Part shown: in pieces, positions 9,040 to 16,814 of the stretch
Layout of the letters: each line of letters begins with the position of its first letter
How positions within the stretch are numbered: position 1 is the stretch's first letter
Assembly (NCBI GenBank): GCA_023391695.1
Contig: JAEWAK010000074.1
Coordinates: forward strand, 36,987-100,986
Origin: Bacillota bacterium
GTDB lineage: Bacteria; Bacillota; Clostridia; Lachnospirales; Lachnospiraceae
Reading direction: 5' to 3'
Length of the DNA: 64,000 nt
Program-made: the position numbers and the translations under genes
The notes under the pieces: model-generated
The model's database searches: none
Told to the model about the DNA's origin: nothing
The model's input: the letters and a program-made list of their open reading frames with translations, nothing else

Positions 9040-9252
9040 ATGGCTTTTTCTTATGATAAATTATGGAAAATGCTCATTGACAAAAAAATGACAAAGGAAA
9101 ATTTAAGAGTATTAACAAAATCCTCTCCAACAACTATAGCAGCTATGGGCAAAGGCGAAGGAATATCTCCAAAAGTATTGGAACGAATATGCAAGGCCCT
9201 TGACTGTCAACCTGGCGATATAATGGAATATGTTCCTGATGATACAAATTAA
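9040..9252 (+). CDS. XRE/Cro-type HTH transcriptional regulator (70 aa)
   Basis: A 70-aa protein that is entirely a Cro/CI-type helix-turn-helix domain of the HTH_26 type (PF13443). It has the usual layout SYDKLWKMLIDKKMTKENLR, then a recognition-helix segment, then KVLERICKALDCQPGDIMEY. The family resembles YozG and many phage or conjugative-element Cro-like regulators. The start has GGATGG/GGTGAT upstream. It is divergent from two small ORFs whose promoter holds a palindrome, so repression of that promoter is likely (inference). Confidence 0.88.
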   Translation: MAFSYDKLWKMLIDKKMTKENLRVLTKSSPTTIAAMGKGEGISPKVLERICKALDCQPGDIMEYVPDDTN

Positions 9253-9264
9253 CAGTGAGGTTTT

Positions 9265-9503
9265 ATGTCCATAAAAATACCCAGATATAACGGAATAGGA
9301 ATATACTCCATACGAAATTATGCTACCAAATCAATTTTATTGGATCGTCTATTCATATAAAAGATAGATTAAAAGACCACTTCAAAGCTAGTAATGTCCT
9401 CCAGCATTTTGGCATGCGACTGGATGCCAAAATATCCTCTCATTCTGTTTTTGTACCATATATTGGAAAAGAATATAATGATACAAAAACCGGGGAATAC
9501 TAA
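9265..9503 (+). pseudogene. Frameshifted GIY-YIG nuclease remnant
   Basis: An ATG at 9265 opens a frame coding for the N-terminus of a GIY-YIG endonuclease (RYNGIGIYSIRNYATKS), which then stops at 9358. The next part of the domain continues in another frame: from 9333 it reads FIGSSIHIKDRLKDHF, the YIG half of the motif, and runs to a TAA at 9501. A change of about 2 bp at 9335-9341 (where TATATTGGA would be expected and TATTGGA is found) would explain the shift. The remainder after the KDRL helix is short, so an internal or C-terminal deletion is also likely. The gene therefore appears inactive. The assignment rests on the two short motifs. Confidence 0.55.
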
Positions 9504-9542
9504 AAGCAACCCGAAATTCACAATAAGAAAGGAAGTGTTACA

Positions 9543-10088
9543 ATGCCATTACCACAGGAAAGAATATACACCGAGGATGATTATAACAACCTACCGGAAG
9601 ATGTCCGGGCAGAACTTATTGACGGACAGATCTATTACCAGGCAGCTCCAAGCCGGATACATCAAAAGATACTTATGGAACTTGCCGGCACTATTAGAGA
9701 TTACATCCGATCCAACAACGGTCCCTGTGAGGTTTATCCTGCCCCATTTGCCGTTAAATTGAGTGAGGATAAAAACATCGTTGAACCGGATATAAGCGTC
9801 ATATGCAACACTGATAAGCTTACGGACATAGGTTGCACCGGGGCACCAGATTGGATAATAGAAATTGTATCTCCCGGCAATTCAAGTCATGATTATATAC
9901 GAAAGTTAAATCTTTATGCTGATACCGGTGTGCGAGAATATTGGATTGTCAATCCTTTGGAAAAGACAATACTGGTTTATTATTTTGATGAAACTAGTAT
10001 TGCTCCTAAATCCTACAAATTCAATGATAAAGTTAAGGTAAATATATATTCTGACTTGTATATTGACTTTTCAACACTTAATCTTTAA
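9543..10088 (+). CDS. Uma2 family (DUF820) nuclease-fold protein, copy 1
   Basis: A 181-aa protein of the Uma2/DUF820 family, predicted to have a PD-(D/E)XK restriction-endonuclease fold. Typical elements are seen: YTEDDYNNLPEDVRAELIDG at the N-terminus, HQKILMELAGTIRDYI helix, VYPAPFAVKL, VEPDISVIC (metal-binding Asp), PDWIIEIVSPGNSSHDYIRK (Glu and Lys), and VREYWIVNP. GAAAGGAAG precedes the start. The biological role of this family is not established; it is often found in repeated copies. A second copy follows 62 bp downstream. Confidence 0.85.
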   Translation: MPLPQERIYTEDDYNNLPEDVRAELIDGQIYYQAAPSRIHQKILMELAGTIRDYIRSNNGPCEVYPAPFAVKLSEDKNIVEPDISVICNTDKLTDIGCTGAPDWIIEIVSPGNSSHDYIRKLNLYADTGVREYWIVNPLEKTILVYYFDETSIAPKSYKFNDKVKVNIYSDLYIDFSTLNL

Positions 10089-10150
10089 ATGATTTCATAG
10101 GGTATACTTAAAGCAATCCGAAATTCACACTAAGGAAAGGAGTCTTAATT

Positions 10151-10699
10151 ATGCCATTACCACAGGAAAGAATATATACCGAGGATGATTATAACAACCT
10201 GCCGGAAGATGTCCGGGCAGAACTCATTGACGGTCAGATCTATTATCAGGCAGCTCCAAGCCGGATACATCAGGATCTATTAAGCGAATTACATTATCAA
10301 ATTAAAGATTACATTCGTTCCAAAGGTGGCCCCTGCAAGGTCTATCCTGCCCCATTTGCCGTTAAATTGAGTGAGGATAGACGAAACATCGTAGAACCGG
10401 ATATAAGCGTTATATGCAATCCTGACAAGCTTACTGACAGGGGCTGCACTGGGGCACCAGATTGGATTATTGAAATTGTATCTCCTGGCAATTCCAGCCA
10501 TGATTATGTACTAAAATTAAATCTGTACATGGCAGCAGGTGTCCGGGAATATTGGATTGTAAATCCTCAGGTAAAATCAATTTTGGTTTATTATTTTGAT
10601 GAAACTAATCTTGCCCCTAAATCCTACACATTCAATGATAAAGTTAAGGTAAATATCTATACTGATTTATATATTGACTTTTCAACACTTAATCTTTAA
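10151..10699 (+). CDS. Uma2 family (DUF820) nuclease-fold protein, copy 2
   Basis: A 182-aa paralogue of the preceding gene with the same first 40 and last 30 residues nearly unchanged. Most differences fall in residues 42-62 (DLLSELHYQIKDYIRSKGGP here versus KILMELAGTIRDYIRSNNGP) and in one inserted Arg. All putative catalytic positions (EPDIS, EIVSPGNSSHD, and the following LKLNLY) are kept, so both copies look functional. The ribosome binding site and spacer upstream are also copies. A clear terminator follows. Confidence 0.85.
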   Translation: MPLPQERIYTEDDYNNLPEDVRAELIDGQIYYQAAPSRIHQDLLSELHYQIKDYIRSKGGPCKVYPAPFAVKLSEDRRNIVEPDISVICNPDKLTDRGCTGAPDWIIEIVSPGNSSHDYVLKLNLYMAAGVREYWIVNPQVKSILVYYFDETNLAPKSYTFNDKVKVNIYTDLYIDFSTLNL

Positions 10700-10722
10700 A
10701 TGATTTCATTCGGCAATAAAAT

Positions 10723-10751
10723 AAAGCACTCTGCTTCATTGAGAGTGCTTT
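10723..10751 (+). terminator. Terminator after the second Uma2 gene
   Basis: A perfect 10-bp inverted repeat AAAGCACTCT (10723-10732) / AGAGTGCTTT (10742-10751) with a 9-base loop, followed by TCATTTTGT. It lies 23 bp after the second Uma2 stop codon. Confidence 0.8.
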
Positions 10752-10771
10752 CATTTTGTGTAAAAAGCAAA

Positions 10772-10810
10772 AAAATAAGGCACCCGAGATTACCCGGAAC
10801 ACCTTATTTT
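10772..10810 (-). terminator. Terminator after rpmF
   Basis: AAAATAAGG (10772-10780) pairs with CCTTATTTT (10802-10810), with an inner CCG/CGG extension. On the minus strand it is followed by a run of seven T. It lies just downstream of rpmF and ends the yceD-rpmF operon. Confidence 0.8.
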
Positions 10811-10817
10811 ATCCCAC

Positions 10818-11000
10818 TTATTCAGCCGGAATGATTTCTTTCTTGTTATAAGATCCACAAGCTTTGCAAACTCTGTGTGGCATCATTAATGCACCGCATT
10901 TGCTGCACTTAACTAAGTTAGGGGCAGACATTTTCCAGTTTGCCCTGCGGCTGTCTCTTCTGGCTTTCGAAGATTTATTCTTTGGACAGATAGCTCCCAT
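10818..11000 (-). CDS. rpmF: 50S ribosomal protein L32
   Basis: A 60-aa zinc-ribbon ribosomal protein: basic N-terminus (KNKSSKARRDSRRANWK), then CSKCGALMMPHRVCKACG with four Cys for zinc, as in the C+ form of L32. The perfect AAGGAGGTG lies inside the end of the yceD gene, 5 bases before the start, so the two genes are translationally linked. Usual length for the family. Confidence 0.98.
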   Translation of the reverse strand: MGAICPKNKSSKARRDSRRANWKMSAPNLVKCSKCGALMMPHRVCKACGSYNKKEIIPAE

Positions 11001-11002
11001 GA

Positions 11003-11530
11003 TTACACCTCCTTAAAGTTATTGAATATATCTCGGATAACTGACATTCTGGGATCAGAGCCTGCTTTGTCACAGTTACAGGAACTCTTATTTAAATTCG
11101 TTCCGCAAACTTTACATATACCCTTACAGTCCTCATCACACAGAACCTTCATGGGAAAGTCTATAAGAATTTCATTATAGACCAGTAAATCTACATCCAG
11201 ATCATATCCATTAATATAATTTGTTTCGTCTAATTCCTCAATTCGGTCTTCCGACCCTTGCTTGAAATCCAAATCTTGGGATATCTTTAATTCAAACCAG
11301 GTCTCAACGTCTTCAAGGCATCTGTTGCACGGAATTAATAGAGATAATTTTGCTTCGCCTTCCACTCTCACTTTTCTGTCACCCAGATGGTTTAAGGTCA
11401 GATCCACGAAAGATTTACCGGCAAAGGGATATTCTATTCCCTCCATACAAAAATTCTCCAGTTCGATAGGTGCTTGTATCTGTTCGATTTTGCCTTTTAC
11501 AGACATTATCTCTGATAAATTAATAACCAT
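11003..11530 (-). CDS. YceD family protein (DUF177/YlbN)
   Basis: A 175-aa member of the DUF177/YceD family, almost always found immediately before rpmF, as here. Features: N-terminal beta-rich domain, a first Cys pair IPCNRCLEDV near residue 69, and a C-terminal cluster VLCDEDCKGICKVCGTNLNK with CNCD. This is the usual metal-binding pattern. Relatives are linked to 23S rRNA accumulation or ribosome assembly in bacteria and plants, but the biochemical role is unclear. AGGAG lies 6 bases before the ATG. Equivalent to Bacillus ylbN. Confidence 0.93.
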   Translation of the reverse strand: MVINLSEIMSVKGKIEQIQAPIELENFCMEGIEYPFAGKSFVDLTLNHLGDRKVRVEGEAKLSLLIPCNRCLEDVETWFELKISQDLDFKQGSEDRIEELDETNYINGYDLDVDLLVYNEILIDFPMKVLCDEDCKGICKVCGTNLNKSSCNCDKAGSDPRMSVIRDIFNNFKEV

Positions 11531-11617
11531 GACAATCTCCTATCTTTAGAAATTCGCACTTCTTATATTATAGTCAGGTAACCATGATTTGTCAATGACT
11601 AATTTACTAATTTATAT

Positions 11618-12805
11618 TTACAGTAACGCTACGGTTTCCCTTGCTATGGCAAGTTCTTCATTGGTAGGTATTACACATACCTTTACTTTGGAATCCTCGG
11701 TGGAAATGATAATTTCCTTACCTCTTGTATTATTGTTCTCTTCATTCAGTTTTATACCAAGGAATTCTAAATAAGAAAGGATTTCAGCCCTTACTTTCAT
11801 GTCGTTTTCACCTAAACCCGCGGTAAATGCAATTGCATCCACTCCGTTCATGGCTGCTGCATAGGAACCGATATATCTGGCAACACGGTAAACAAACACT
11901 TCTTTTGCCACTTTTGCCTTTTCATTGCCTGCATTGGCAGCCGCCTCTAAATCCCTGAAATCACTGGATACGCCGGACATACCGTATACACCGGATTTTT
12001 TTTGCAATATGTTCATAATCTCTTCAATGGATTTATTTTCTTTGTTTGCTATAAATTCAATGATAGCCGGGTCAATGCTTCCGCTTCTGGTACCCATGAT
12101 AAGGCCTTCCAGCGGAGTGAATCCCATACTGGTATCCACTGATTTGCCGTTTAATACGGCCGTAATACTTGCCCCGTTGCCTAAATGGCATACGATTACC
12201 TTGGAATTATTCGGATCCAGTTTTGCCAGTTCATGGGTTTTCTTTGCAACATAACTGTGGCTGGTTCCGTGGAAACCGTATCTTCTGATTTTATATTTTT
12301 CATAATATTCATAGGGAAGTCCGTATAAATATGCTCTGGGAGGCATGGTTTGATGGAAAGCCGTATCAAAAACGCCTACCATAGGAACTCCCGGCATAAT
12401 AGCCTGGCAGGCACGGATGCCGATTAAGTTTGCAGGATTGTGTAAGGGCGCTAAGTCATTGCATTCTTCAATTGCTGCAATAACTTCCTCGGTAATAACT
12501 ACGGAACTTGCAAATTTCTCACCGCCGTGCACAACCCTGTGACCCACAGCGCCGATTTCGCTTAAGGATTTTATAACACCGTGATTTTTATCGATAAGTG
12601 CTTCCAAAACCAGTTTAATAGCTGCTTCATGGTTTTCCATAGGCGCTTCCAGAACTGTTTTTTCTCCGCCCGCTGGTGTATGGTTTAAACGACCGTCAAT
12701 TCCAATTCTTTCACAGAGACCGACAGCCAGTGCCTTCTCGCTTTCCGAATCAATCAGCTGGTATTTCAGGGATGAACTACCGCAGTTAATAACTAAAACT
12801 TTCAT
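11618..12805 (-). CDS. ackA: Acetate kinase
   Basis: A 395-aa enzyme that converts acetyl phosphate and ADP to acetate and ATP, the energy-yielding step of acetate fermentation. ASKHA-fold signatures are clear: MKVLVINCGSSSLKYQL at the start, AVGHRVVHGGEKF, GVFDTAFHQTMP, RYGFHGTSHSYV, CHLGNGASITAV and GLIMGTRSGSIDPAII, AFTAGLGEND. The ATG at 12805 is chosen over one 17 codons upstream because AAAGGAG lies 6 bases before it and because family members start here. It lies 99 bp downstream of pta and forms the classic pta-ackA operon. Confidence 0.99.
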   Translation of the reverse strand: MKVLVINCGSSSLKYQLIDSESEKALAVGLCERIGIDGRLNHTPAGGEKTVLEAPMENHEAAIKLVLEALIDKNHGVIKSLSEIGAVGHRVVHGGEKFASSVVITEEVIAAIEECNDLAPLHNPANLIGIRACQAIMPGVPMVGVFDTAFHQTMPPRAYLYGLPYEYYEKYKIRRYGFHGTSHSYVAKKTHELAKLDPNNSKVIVCHLGNGASITAVLNGKSVDTSMGFTPLEGLIMGTRSGSIDPAIIEFIANKENKSIEEIMNILQKKSGVYGMSGVSSDFRDLEAAANAGNEKAKVAKEVFVYRVARYIGSYAAAMNGVDAIAFTAGLGENDMKVRAEILSYLEFLGIKLNEENNNTRGKEIIISTEDSKVKVCVIPTNEELAIARETVALL

Positions 12806-12904
12806 ATTTTTCTCCTTTAATGTACTTGATAATAATGAGTTATGAATAAACGGCAAAAGGCAGGTTTACGATACATTCCTACCTTTCACCACCTACCTAT
12901 AAAA

Positions 12905-13903
12905 TTATACGGCTGCGCCGGCCTGTACTGCCGTAATTGCAATAACGCCAACGATATCCTCCGCAGAGCAGCCTCTGGATAAGTCATTGACAGGTTTTGC
13001 AATACCCTGGGTAATAGGTCCGTAAGCTTCCGCTTTTGCAAGTCTCTGGGTTAATTTATAGCCGATATTTCCCGCATCCAGATCAGGGAAGATCAGAACA
13101 TTCGCTTTTCCGGCGATTTCACTTCCTGGAGCCTTGGAAGCACCGACACTTGGCACTATCGCAGCATCCAGCTGGTATTCTCCATCCAGTTTAATGTCAG
13201 GATAAGCTTCTTTTGCAATTTTTGTAGCTTCTACAACCTTATCTACGTCGGCATGTTTTGCACTGCCTTTGGTAGAATGGGATAGCATTGCCACAACCGG
13301 CTCCTCCTCCACCAGTAACTGAAAGCTTTTTGCGGAACTTCCTGCAATTGCGGCCAGTTCTTCTGCATTGGGATTCTGATTTAAACCGGCATCGGAGAAA
13401 ATAAACGTTCCATTGGAGCCATATTCGCAATCAGGAACAACCATAACGAAAAATGCGGATACTAATTTCGTACCGGGAGCGGTTTTAAGAATCTGGAGTG
13501 ACGGCCTTAATACATTTGCCGTAGCGTTGATAGCACCTGCCACCATACCGTCAGCATCTCCTGCTTTTACCATTGTTACGCCAAAAGTCAGATAATCCTT
13601 AGTCAATGCCTCTTTCGCTGATTCTGCGGTCATTCCCTTGCTCTTTCTTAATTCCACCAAAAGATTGATATAAGACTCCAACTTGTCCGTAGCGGCAGGG
13701 TCCACAATAACAGCTCCCGCAAGATTTAATCCGGCAGCTTCTTTCTTAATCGCCTCTTCATTACCTACAAGCACGATATTTGCGATGCCTTCTTCCAATA
13801 TTTTAGCGGCAGCTTCCAAGGTTCTTCTGTCACTTGTTTCCGGTAATACTATCGTTTTTTTGTTTTGTTTTGCTCTTTCCTTAATTGCGTCAATAAATCC
13901 CAC
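12905..13903 (-). CDS. pta: Phosphate acetyltransferase
   Basis: A 332-aa enzyme that makes acetyl phosphate from acetyl-CoA and phosphate, feeding acetate kinase. The short form lacks the N-terminal regulatory domains of E. coli Pta. Recognisable stretches: TIVLPETSDRRTLEAA, DADGMVAGAINATANVLRP, SAFFVMVVPD, FSDAGLNQNP, and PDLDAGNIGYKLTQRLAKAEA with the C-terminal GPITQGIAKPVNDLSRG. The start is taken as the GTG at 13903, eight bases after GGAG; upstream codons in the same frame lack a site. First gene of the pta-ackA unit. Confidence 0.98.
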   Translation of the reverse strand: MGFIDAIKERAKQNKKTIVLPETSDRRTLEAAAKILEEGIANIVLVGNEEAIKKEAAGLNLAGAVIVDPAATDKLESYINLLVELRKSKGMTAESAKEALTKDYLTFGVTMVKAGDADGMVAGAINATANVLRPSLQILKTAPGTKLVSAFFVMVVPDCEYGSNGTFIFSDAGLNQNPNAEELAAIAGSSAKSFQLLVEEEPVVAMLSHSTKGSAKHADVDKVVEATKIAKEAYPDIKLDGEYQLDAAIVPSVGASKAPGSEIAGKANVLIFPDLDAGNIGYKLTQRLAKAEAYGPITQGIAKPVNDLSRGCSAEDIVGVIAITAVQAGAAV

Positions 13904-14146
13904 GTCAATATCTCCTTTCGTAAATAACACTGCCTTTTAGGCAGTCATTTAAAGCCTGTCTTATTAAGGCAGACACTCTTTTTCTTATACATGCCAAGAA
14001 GTGTAAATACAATAATTTACACAAATCTTAAGCAAAATCTCAGATACATTATAGTCCAAATGTTTCTGGTATACAAGTAAGAAATAAAATAATTTTCATA
14101 ATTTTCAATTTCATTTCTTTTTATATTATTATTAGTTTACCGGCAT

Positions 14147-15403
14147 CTAATCCAGGAAATTTAATTTTTCATATTCTTCATTATATTTTACTTTCATGTC
14201 CCCATAGATATGTAAAGACTTATAGGTATTGTTATATACGTTTTCCATAATTTCATCATAATTATTTAAGACACATTCCACTGTTATGGGACAAATTTTA
14301 CCCTTTTCGCAATCCCTGGTTATTATGTTCAATATGGTTTCCTTACTAAAGGAATCCTTATAGCTCCTTTTTCCGTATAATGCGCTGATGATATCTGCCA
14401 CAGCAAGGATTCTTTGGGGCATGGTAAGAACCGCTTCCGTCAGGTGTCTGTGATATCCCGAGCCATCCAATTTTTCATGATGCCTTATGGCAACTTCGAG
14501 GATATCTTCATTAATATAACCTTTGAGTATATATTCGCTCATCTTTACATGATTTTTCATGATATCCATCTCTTCTGCCGTTAATTTCCGGGGTGCCTCC
14601 AATATATTAACCGGAGTCGTAATTTTCCCTATGTCATGCAGCAATGCTCCAAAATGCAGTATGCTCCTGTCATATTCACCAAGCTGCATAAGATAACCGA
14701 TTTCATCTGCAAAACTTACGGTGGAAATGGTATGCATAACCGTATATTCACTCCGAAAATCAATGGAATAGATCAACATCTTTATAAACAATTCTTTTTC
14801 ATTTTGTGTAAATACAACTTCTTCAAATATCCGGTTTAATTCGTCCAGGTAGCTATTATCCCGGAGGCTCTCAAGTATATGATATTCCTTATCCGCCTTT
14901 TTAAATAAATCGATGGCTTCTTTCGAAAATTTTACGCCGCTGTATTCCCGGAACAGCTTATCCGTATCGAAATTCCCGGCATGCATCAGGCAGACATCAA
15001 TCCGGTCAGCCAGATTTAAATATCCTGCTATATCTTTATAGGTACTGTCTATTTTTTCTAATTTATTGTAATCCAGATGATGGTATAATACAATTTCCGA
15101 GATATTTTCCAGGGGAGATAAATATTTCAGGAACAAATAGCCGTAAATGGAATGGGACAATACATTATCGGTTTCAAATTGGACCATTTTGTCAAGTTCT
15201 TCATTTTTATAAGCTCCGATATCGTGCAGCAGCGCCGCAACGGTAAAGGAAAGGATTTCCTTTCTCGTGTGTGTATTTTCACACATTAACATTTTATTGA
15301 TCATGTAACTGACTCTTTCACCATGATGTATTAGCCTGTCATCTATTAAATTAAGTGTTTTCCGTATGATACCGATCACATTCCTGCTGCTGATAATATC
15401 CAT
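14147..15403 (-). CDS. Tandem HD-domain protein with a degenerate HD-GYP motif
   Basis: A 418-aa cytoplasmic protein with two HD phosphohydrolase-like domains. The first has HHGERVSYMIN, LLHDIGAYK (residue about 60) and LYHHLDYN. The second has VMHTISTVSFADEIG, LLHDIGKITTP (about 253), NHVKMSEYIL and IRHHEKLDGSGYHRHL, then ILAVADIISALYGKRSYK. The second domain follows the HD-GYP pattern of cyclic-di-GMP phosphodiesterases, but the signature GYP reads GYH. Metal-binding His and Asp residues are kept, so it may still be active, on c-di-GMP or another substrate. There is no receiver or sensor domain. It lies just downstream of the agr locus. Confidence 0.8.
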   Translation of the reverse strand: MDIISSRNVIGIIRKTLNLIDDRLIHHGERVSYMINKMLMCENTHTRKEILSFTVAALLHDIGAYKNEELDKMVQFETDNVLSHSIYGYLFLKYLSPLENISEIVLYHHLDYNKLEKIDSTYKDIAGYLNLADRIDVCLMHAGNFDTDKLFREYSGVKFSKEAIDLFKKADKEYHILESLRDNSYLDELNRIFEEVVFTQNEKELFIKMLIYSIDFRSEYTVMHTISTVSFADEIGYLMQLGEYDRSILHFGALLHDIGKITTPVNILEAPRKLTAEEMDIMKNHVKMSEYILKGYINEDILEVAIRHHEKLDGSGYHRHLTEAVLTMPQRILAVADIISALYGKRSYKDSFSKETILNIITRDCEKGKICPITVECVLNNYDEIMENVYNNTYKSLHIYGDMKVKYNEEYEKLNFLD

Positions 15404-15594
15404 GTTACATTCCTTTCTTTGAAAGTCTTATCCGTTAGTAACAATATATAATTTACCAATTTATATAGTAACATACTAAATAATGGCTAGCAAGTCCGCC
15501 TTTGTTCTTATCCGCGGCGAACGCATGAAAGAAAATTTTTCCGAAGACTAAAGTCATTAACGGAGGTGAGTGTTCTTATCTGTTCAAAAGAATA

Positions 15595-15619
15595 CCGCCA
15601 ATATTTTTTATATTGGCGG
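15595..15619 (-). terminator. Terminator downstream of agrD
   Basis: A perfect 10-bp inverted repeat (CCGCCAATAT, 15595-15604, and 15610-15619) with a five-base loop. On the minus strand it is followed by TATTCTTTT. It ends the agr transcript about 135 bp after agrD. Confidence 0.7.
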
Positions 15620-15756
15620 CACCCCTTTACTTAAAAACATAAAATTGTAGGATTTAGCAAAAAAATTGATTATACTCCCCTCAAGTGCTTTCAGGCACTC
15701 AAACCAGGATGGCGAAAAATATGTATTCCCCGCCTAAAAAACCTTGGATCCCCAAA

Positions 15757-15903
15757 TCAGAATTTCCTCAGTTTAGTGACATCGCGCGGCAGCTTTGGTT
15801 GATACCCCAAAAAAACACAGGCTGAATTAGCCGTCTTTTTCGCAGATCCCATAGCTAATTTTGATACTGCAATTAATACCTTTTTTTCCATTTCATTTTT
15901 CAT
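15757..15903 (-). CDS. agrD: AgrD-type cyclic (thio)lactone autoinducer peptide precursor (48 aa)
   Basis: A 48-codon gene, too short for routine calling, lying 121 bp after agrB in the same direction. The ATG at 15903 has GGAGG about 7 bases upstream. The product has the three AgrD parts: an amphipathic, basic N-terminal helix (KKVLIAVSKLAMGSAKKTA), a core SACVFLG with Cys29, and a recognition tail YQPKLPRDVTKLRKF. The YQPKLP tail is the hallmark of clostridial AgrD. By analogy with the C. perfringens signal, the mature signal is probably a five-residue thiolactone ring, CVFLG (Cys29-Gly33), possibly with one or two residues before it (inference). AgrB at 16025 would cut and cyclise it. Confidence 0.9.
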   Translation of the reverse strand: MKNEMEKKVLIAVSKLAMGSAKKTANSACVFLGYQPKLPRDVTKLRKF

Positions 15904-15966
15904 ACAACTACCTCCATTTTTTTTAAAATTGGTTTATAGTTTTATGCAAATAAATTATGATACTCT

Positions 15967-16033
15967 ATTATACAATTTTTGGAAAAAATTTCAATATATT
16001 TTGCGTATTCTACATGTTTTTTGCCTATTCTAC
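15967..16033 (-). promoter_or_regulatory. agrD promoter with LytTR-type direct repeats
   Basis: On the minus strand: TTGAAA (-35, 15989-15994), 16-bp spacer, TATAAT (-10, 15967-15972). Upstream are two direct copies of ATGTAGAAT (cores 16007-16013 and 16027-16033, period 20 bp), the near one 34 bp from the -10. Two copies about two helical turns apart is the arrangement used by LytTR regulators such as AgrA. It allows agrD to be transcribed apart from agrB. The distal copy overlaps the end of agrB. Confidence 0.75.
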
Positions 16034-16621
16034 ATGCCGCCATCCGGAGTATGAAATTTTTATGTAAATACCGGCCAGTGCTATCAGTAATTCATAGGTT
16101 AAACTCAAGGCAATGATAAAGCTTAACTCATCCTTAAGAAATATCCGAAAGATTAACACCAGTCCCAATTCTATAATAATGATAAAACCTGCCTTGCTTT
16201 TGTAATAAGTCATTTCCGCTTCATCCAGAGGTTTATTCTCCGTATCCACAGGTACGATAAAAAATAGGATAAAGCTTGAAAATACAGCCAGGAAAATGCT
16301 GTTTTCCATCATATTCGCAGGCAGGAACCGGATCAGGCATAAAAGGGATACTACCGTAGCACAGGAGAGAATGTAACATCTTAACGGTGTCTTTGCGTGG
16401 TACCCTCCCGAACTTTCCCGCAAAGGTATGAATGCAGCTAAAAAAAACAGTAATTCAGGCAGTAAACCAAACAATATTCCAAGGATTAAATAAGAGATAA
16501 TATGGCATGCTTTCATAATAAAGTTCTCTATGCCAAATCTGTAAATTTCAAAATCTTCATTTTTTACGATACTATTTTCAATAAGCCTGTTGGTAAGATA
16601 GACAGATACCTTACTTAACAT
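16025..16621 (-). CDS. agrB: AgrB: autoinducer-processing membrane peptidase
   Basis: A 198-aa AgrB family integral membrane cysteine endopeptidase that removes the C-terminal tail of AgrD and closes the thiolactone. The catalytic region RESSGGYHAKTPLRCYI is present, with the His (residue 75) and Cys (83) of the family. It is surrounded by about six hydrophobic segments. The motif SYSGW near the C-terminus is unremarkable. The start has a strong GGGGGAGGG five bases upstream. It lies between agrC and agrD and is preceded by its own promoter with three LytTR-type repeats. Length is usual. Confidence 0.95.
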   Translation of the reverse strand: MLSKVSVYLTNRLIENSIVKNEDFEIYRFGIENFIMKACHIISYLILGILFGLLPELLFFLAAFIPLRESSGGYHAKTPLRCYILSCATVVSLLCLIRFLPANMMENSIFLAVFSSFILFFIVPVDTENKPLDEAEMTYYKSKAGFIIIIELGLVLIFRIFLKDELSFIIALSLTYELLIALAGIYIKISYSGWRHVE

Positions 16622-16707
16622 AAATACCCTCCCCCAATATGCTACCGTTCAGCCTTACGGCTGAATGTAGCCCAAATGTTTACTTTCGCTCCACTTTATC
16701 ACTTTAC

Positions 16708-16794
16708 ATTGTACAATCAGCCGGAAAAAATTTCAATATCCCTTGTCTATTCTACATGTTTTTTGTCTATTCTACCTATTTTTGTCTATTCTAC
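16708..16794 (-). promoter_or_regulatory. agrB promoter with three LytTR-type direct repeats
   Basis: On the minus strand: TTGAAA (16731-16736), 17-bp spacer, TACAAT (16708-16713). Upstream are three direct copies of GTAGAATAGAC (cores 16749-16755, 16769-16775, 16788-16794; periods 20 and 19 bp). The nearest core ends 35 bp from the -10. The whole block, including the GAAATTTTTTCC spacer, is a duplicate of the agrD promoter 740 bp away. AgrA binding is inferred. Confidence 0.78.
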
Positions 16795-16814
16795 TTATTT
16801 AAGACTGATTCCCC

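Larger units (their letters stand above)
9499..10709 (+). repeat. Tandem duplication of a Uma2 gene unit
   Basis: Two direct copies of about 605 bp each. The shared segment begins in the leader (AAAGCAA.CCGAAATTCACA, at 9504 and 10110) and ends after the stop codon with the shared tail AATCTTTAAATGATTTCAT. Copies are highly similar in DNA by eye, including silent sites, which implies a recent duplication. Confidence 0.9.

Noticed and set aside
15571..15653. GTG ORF of 27 codons after GGAGGTGA
   Set aside because: Overlaps the agr terminator hairpin and has no recognisable feature beyond the ribosome binding site; not convincing.
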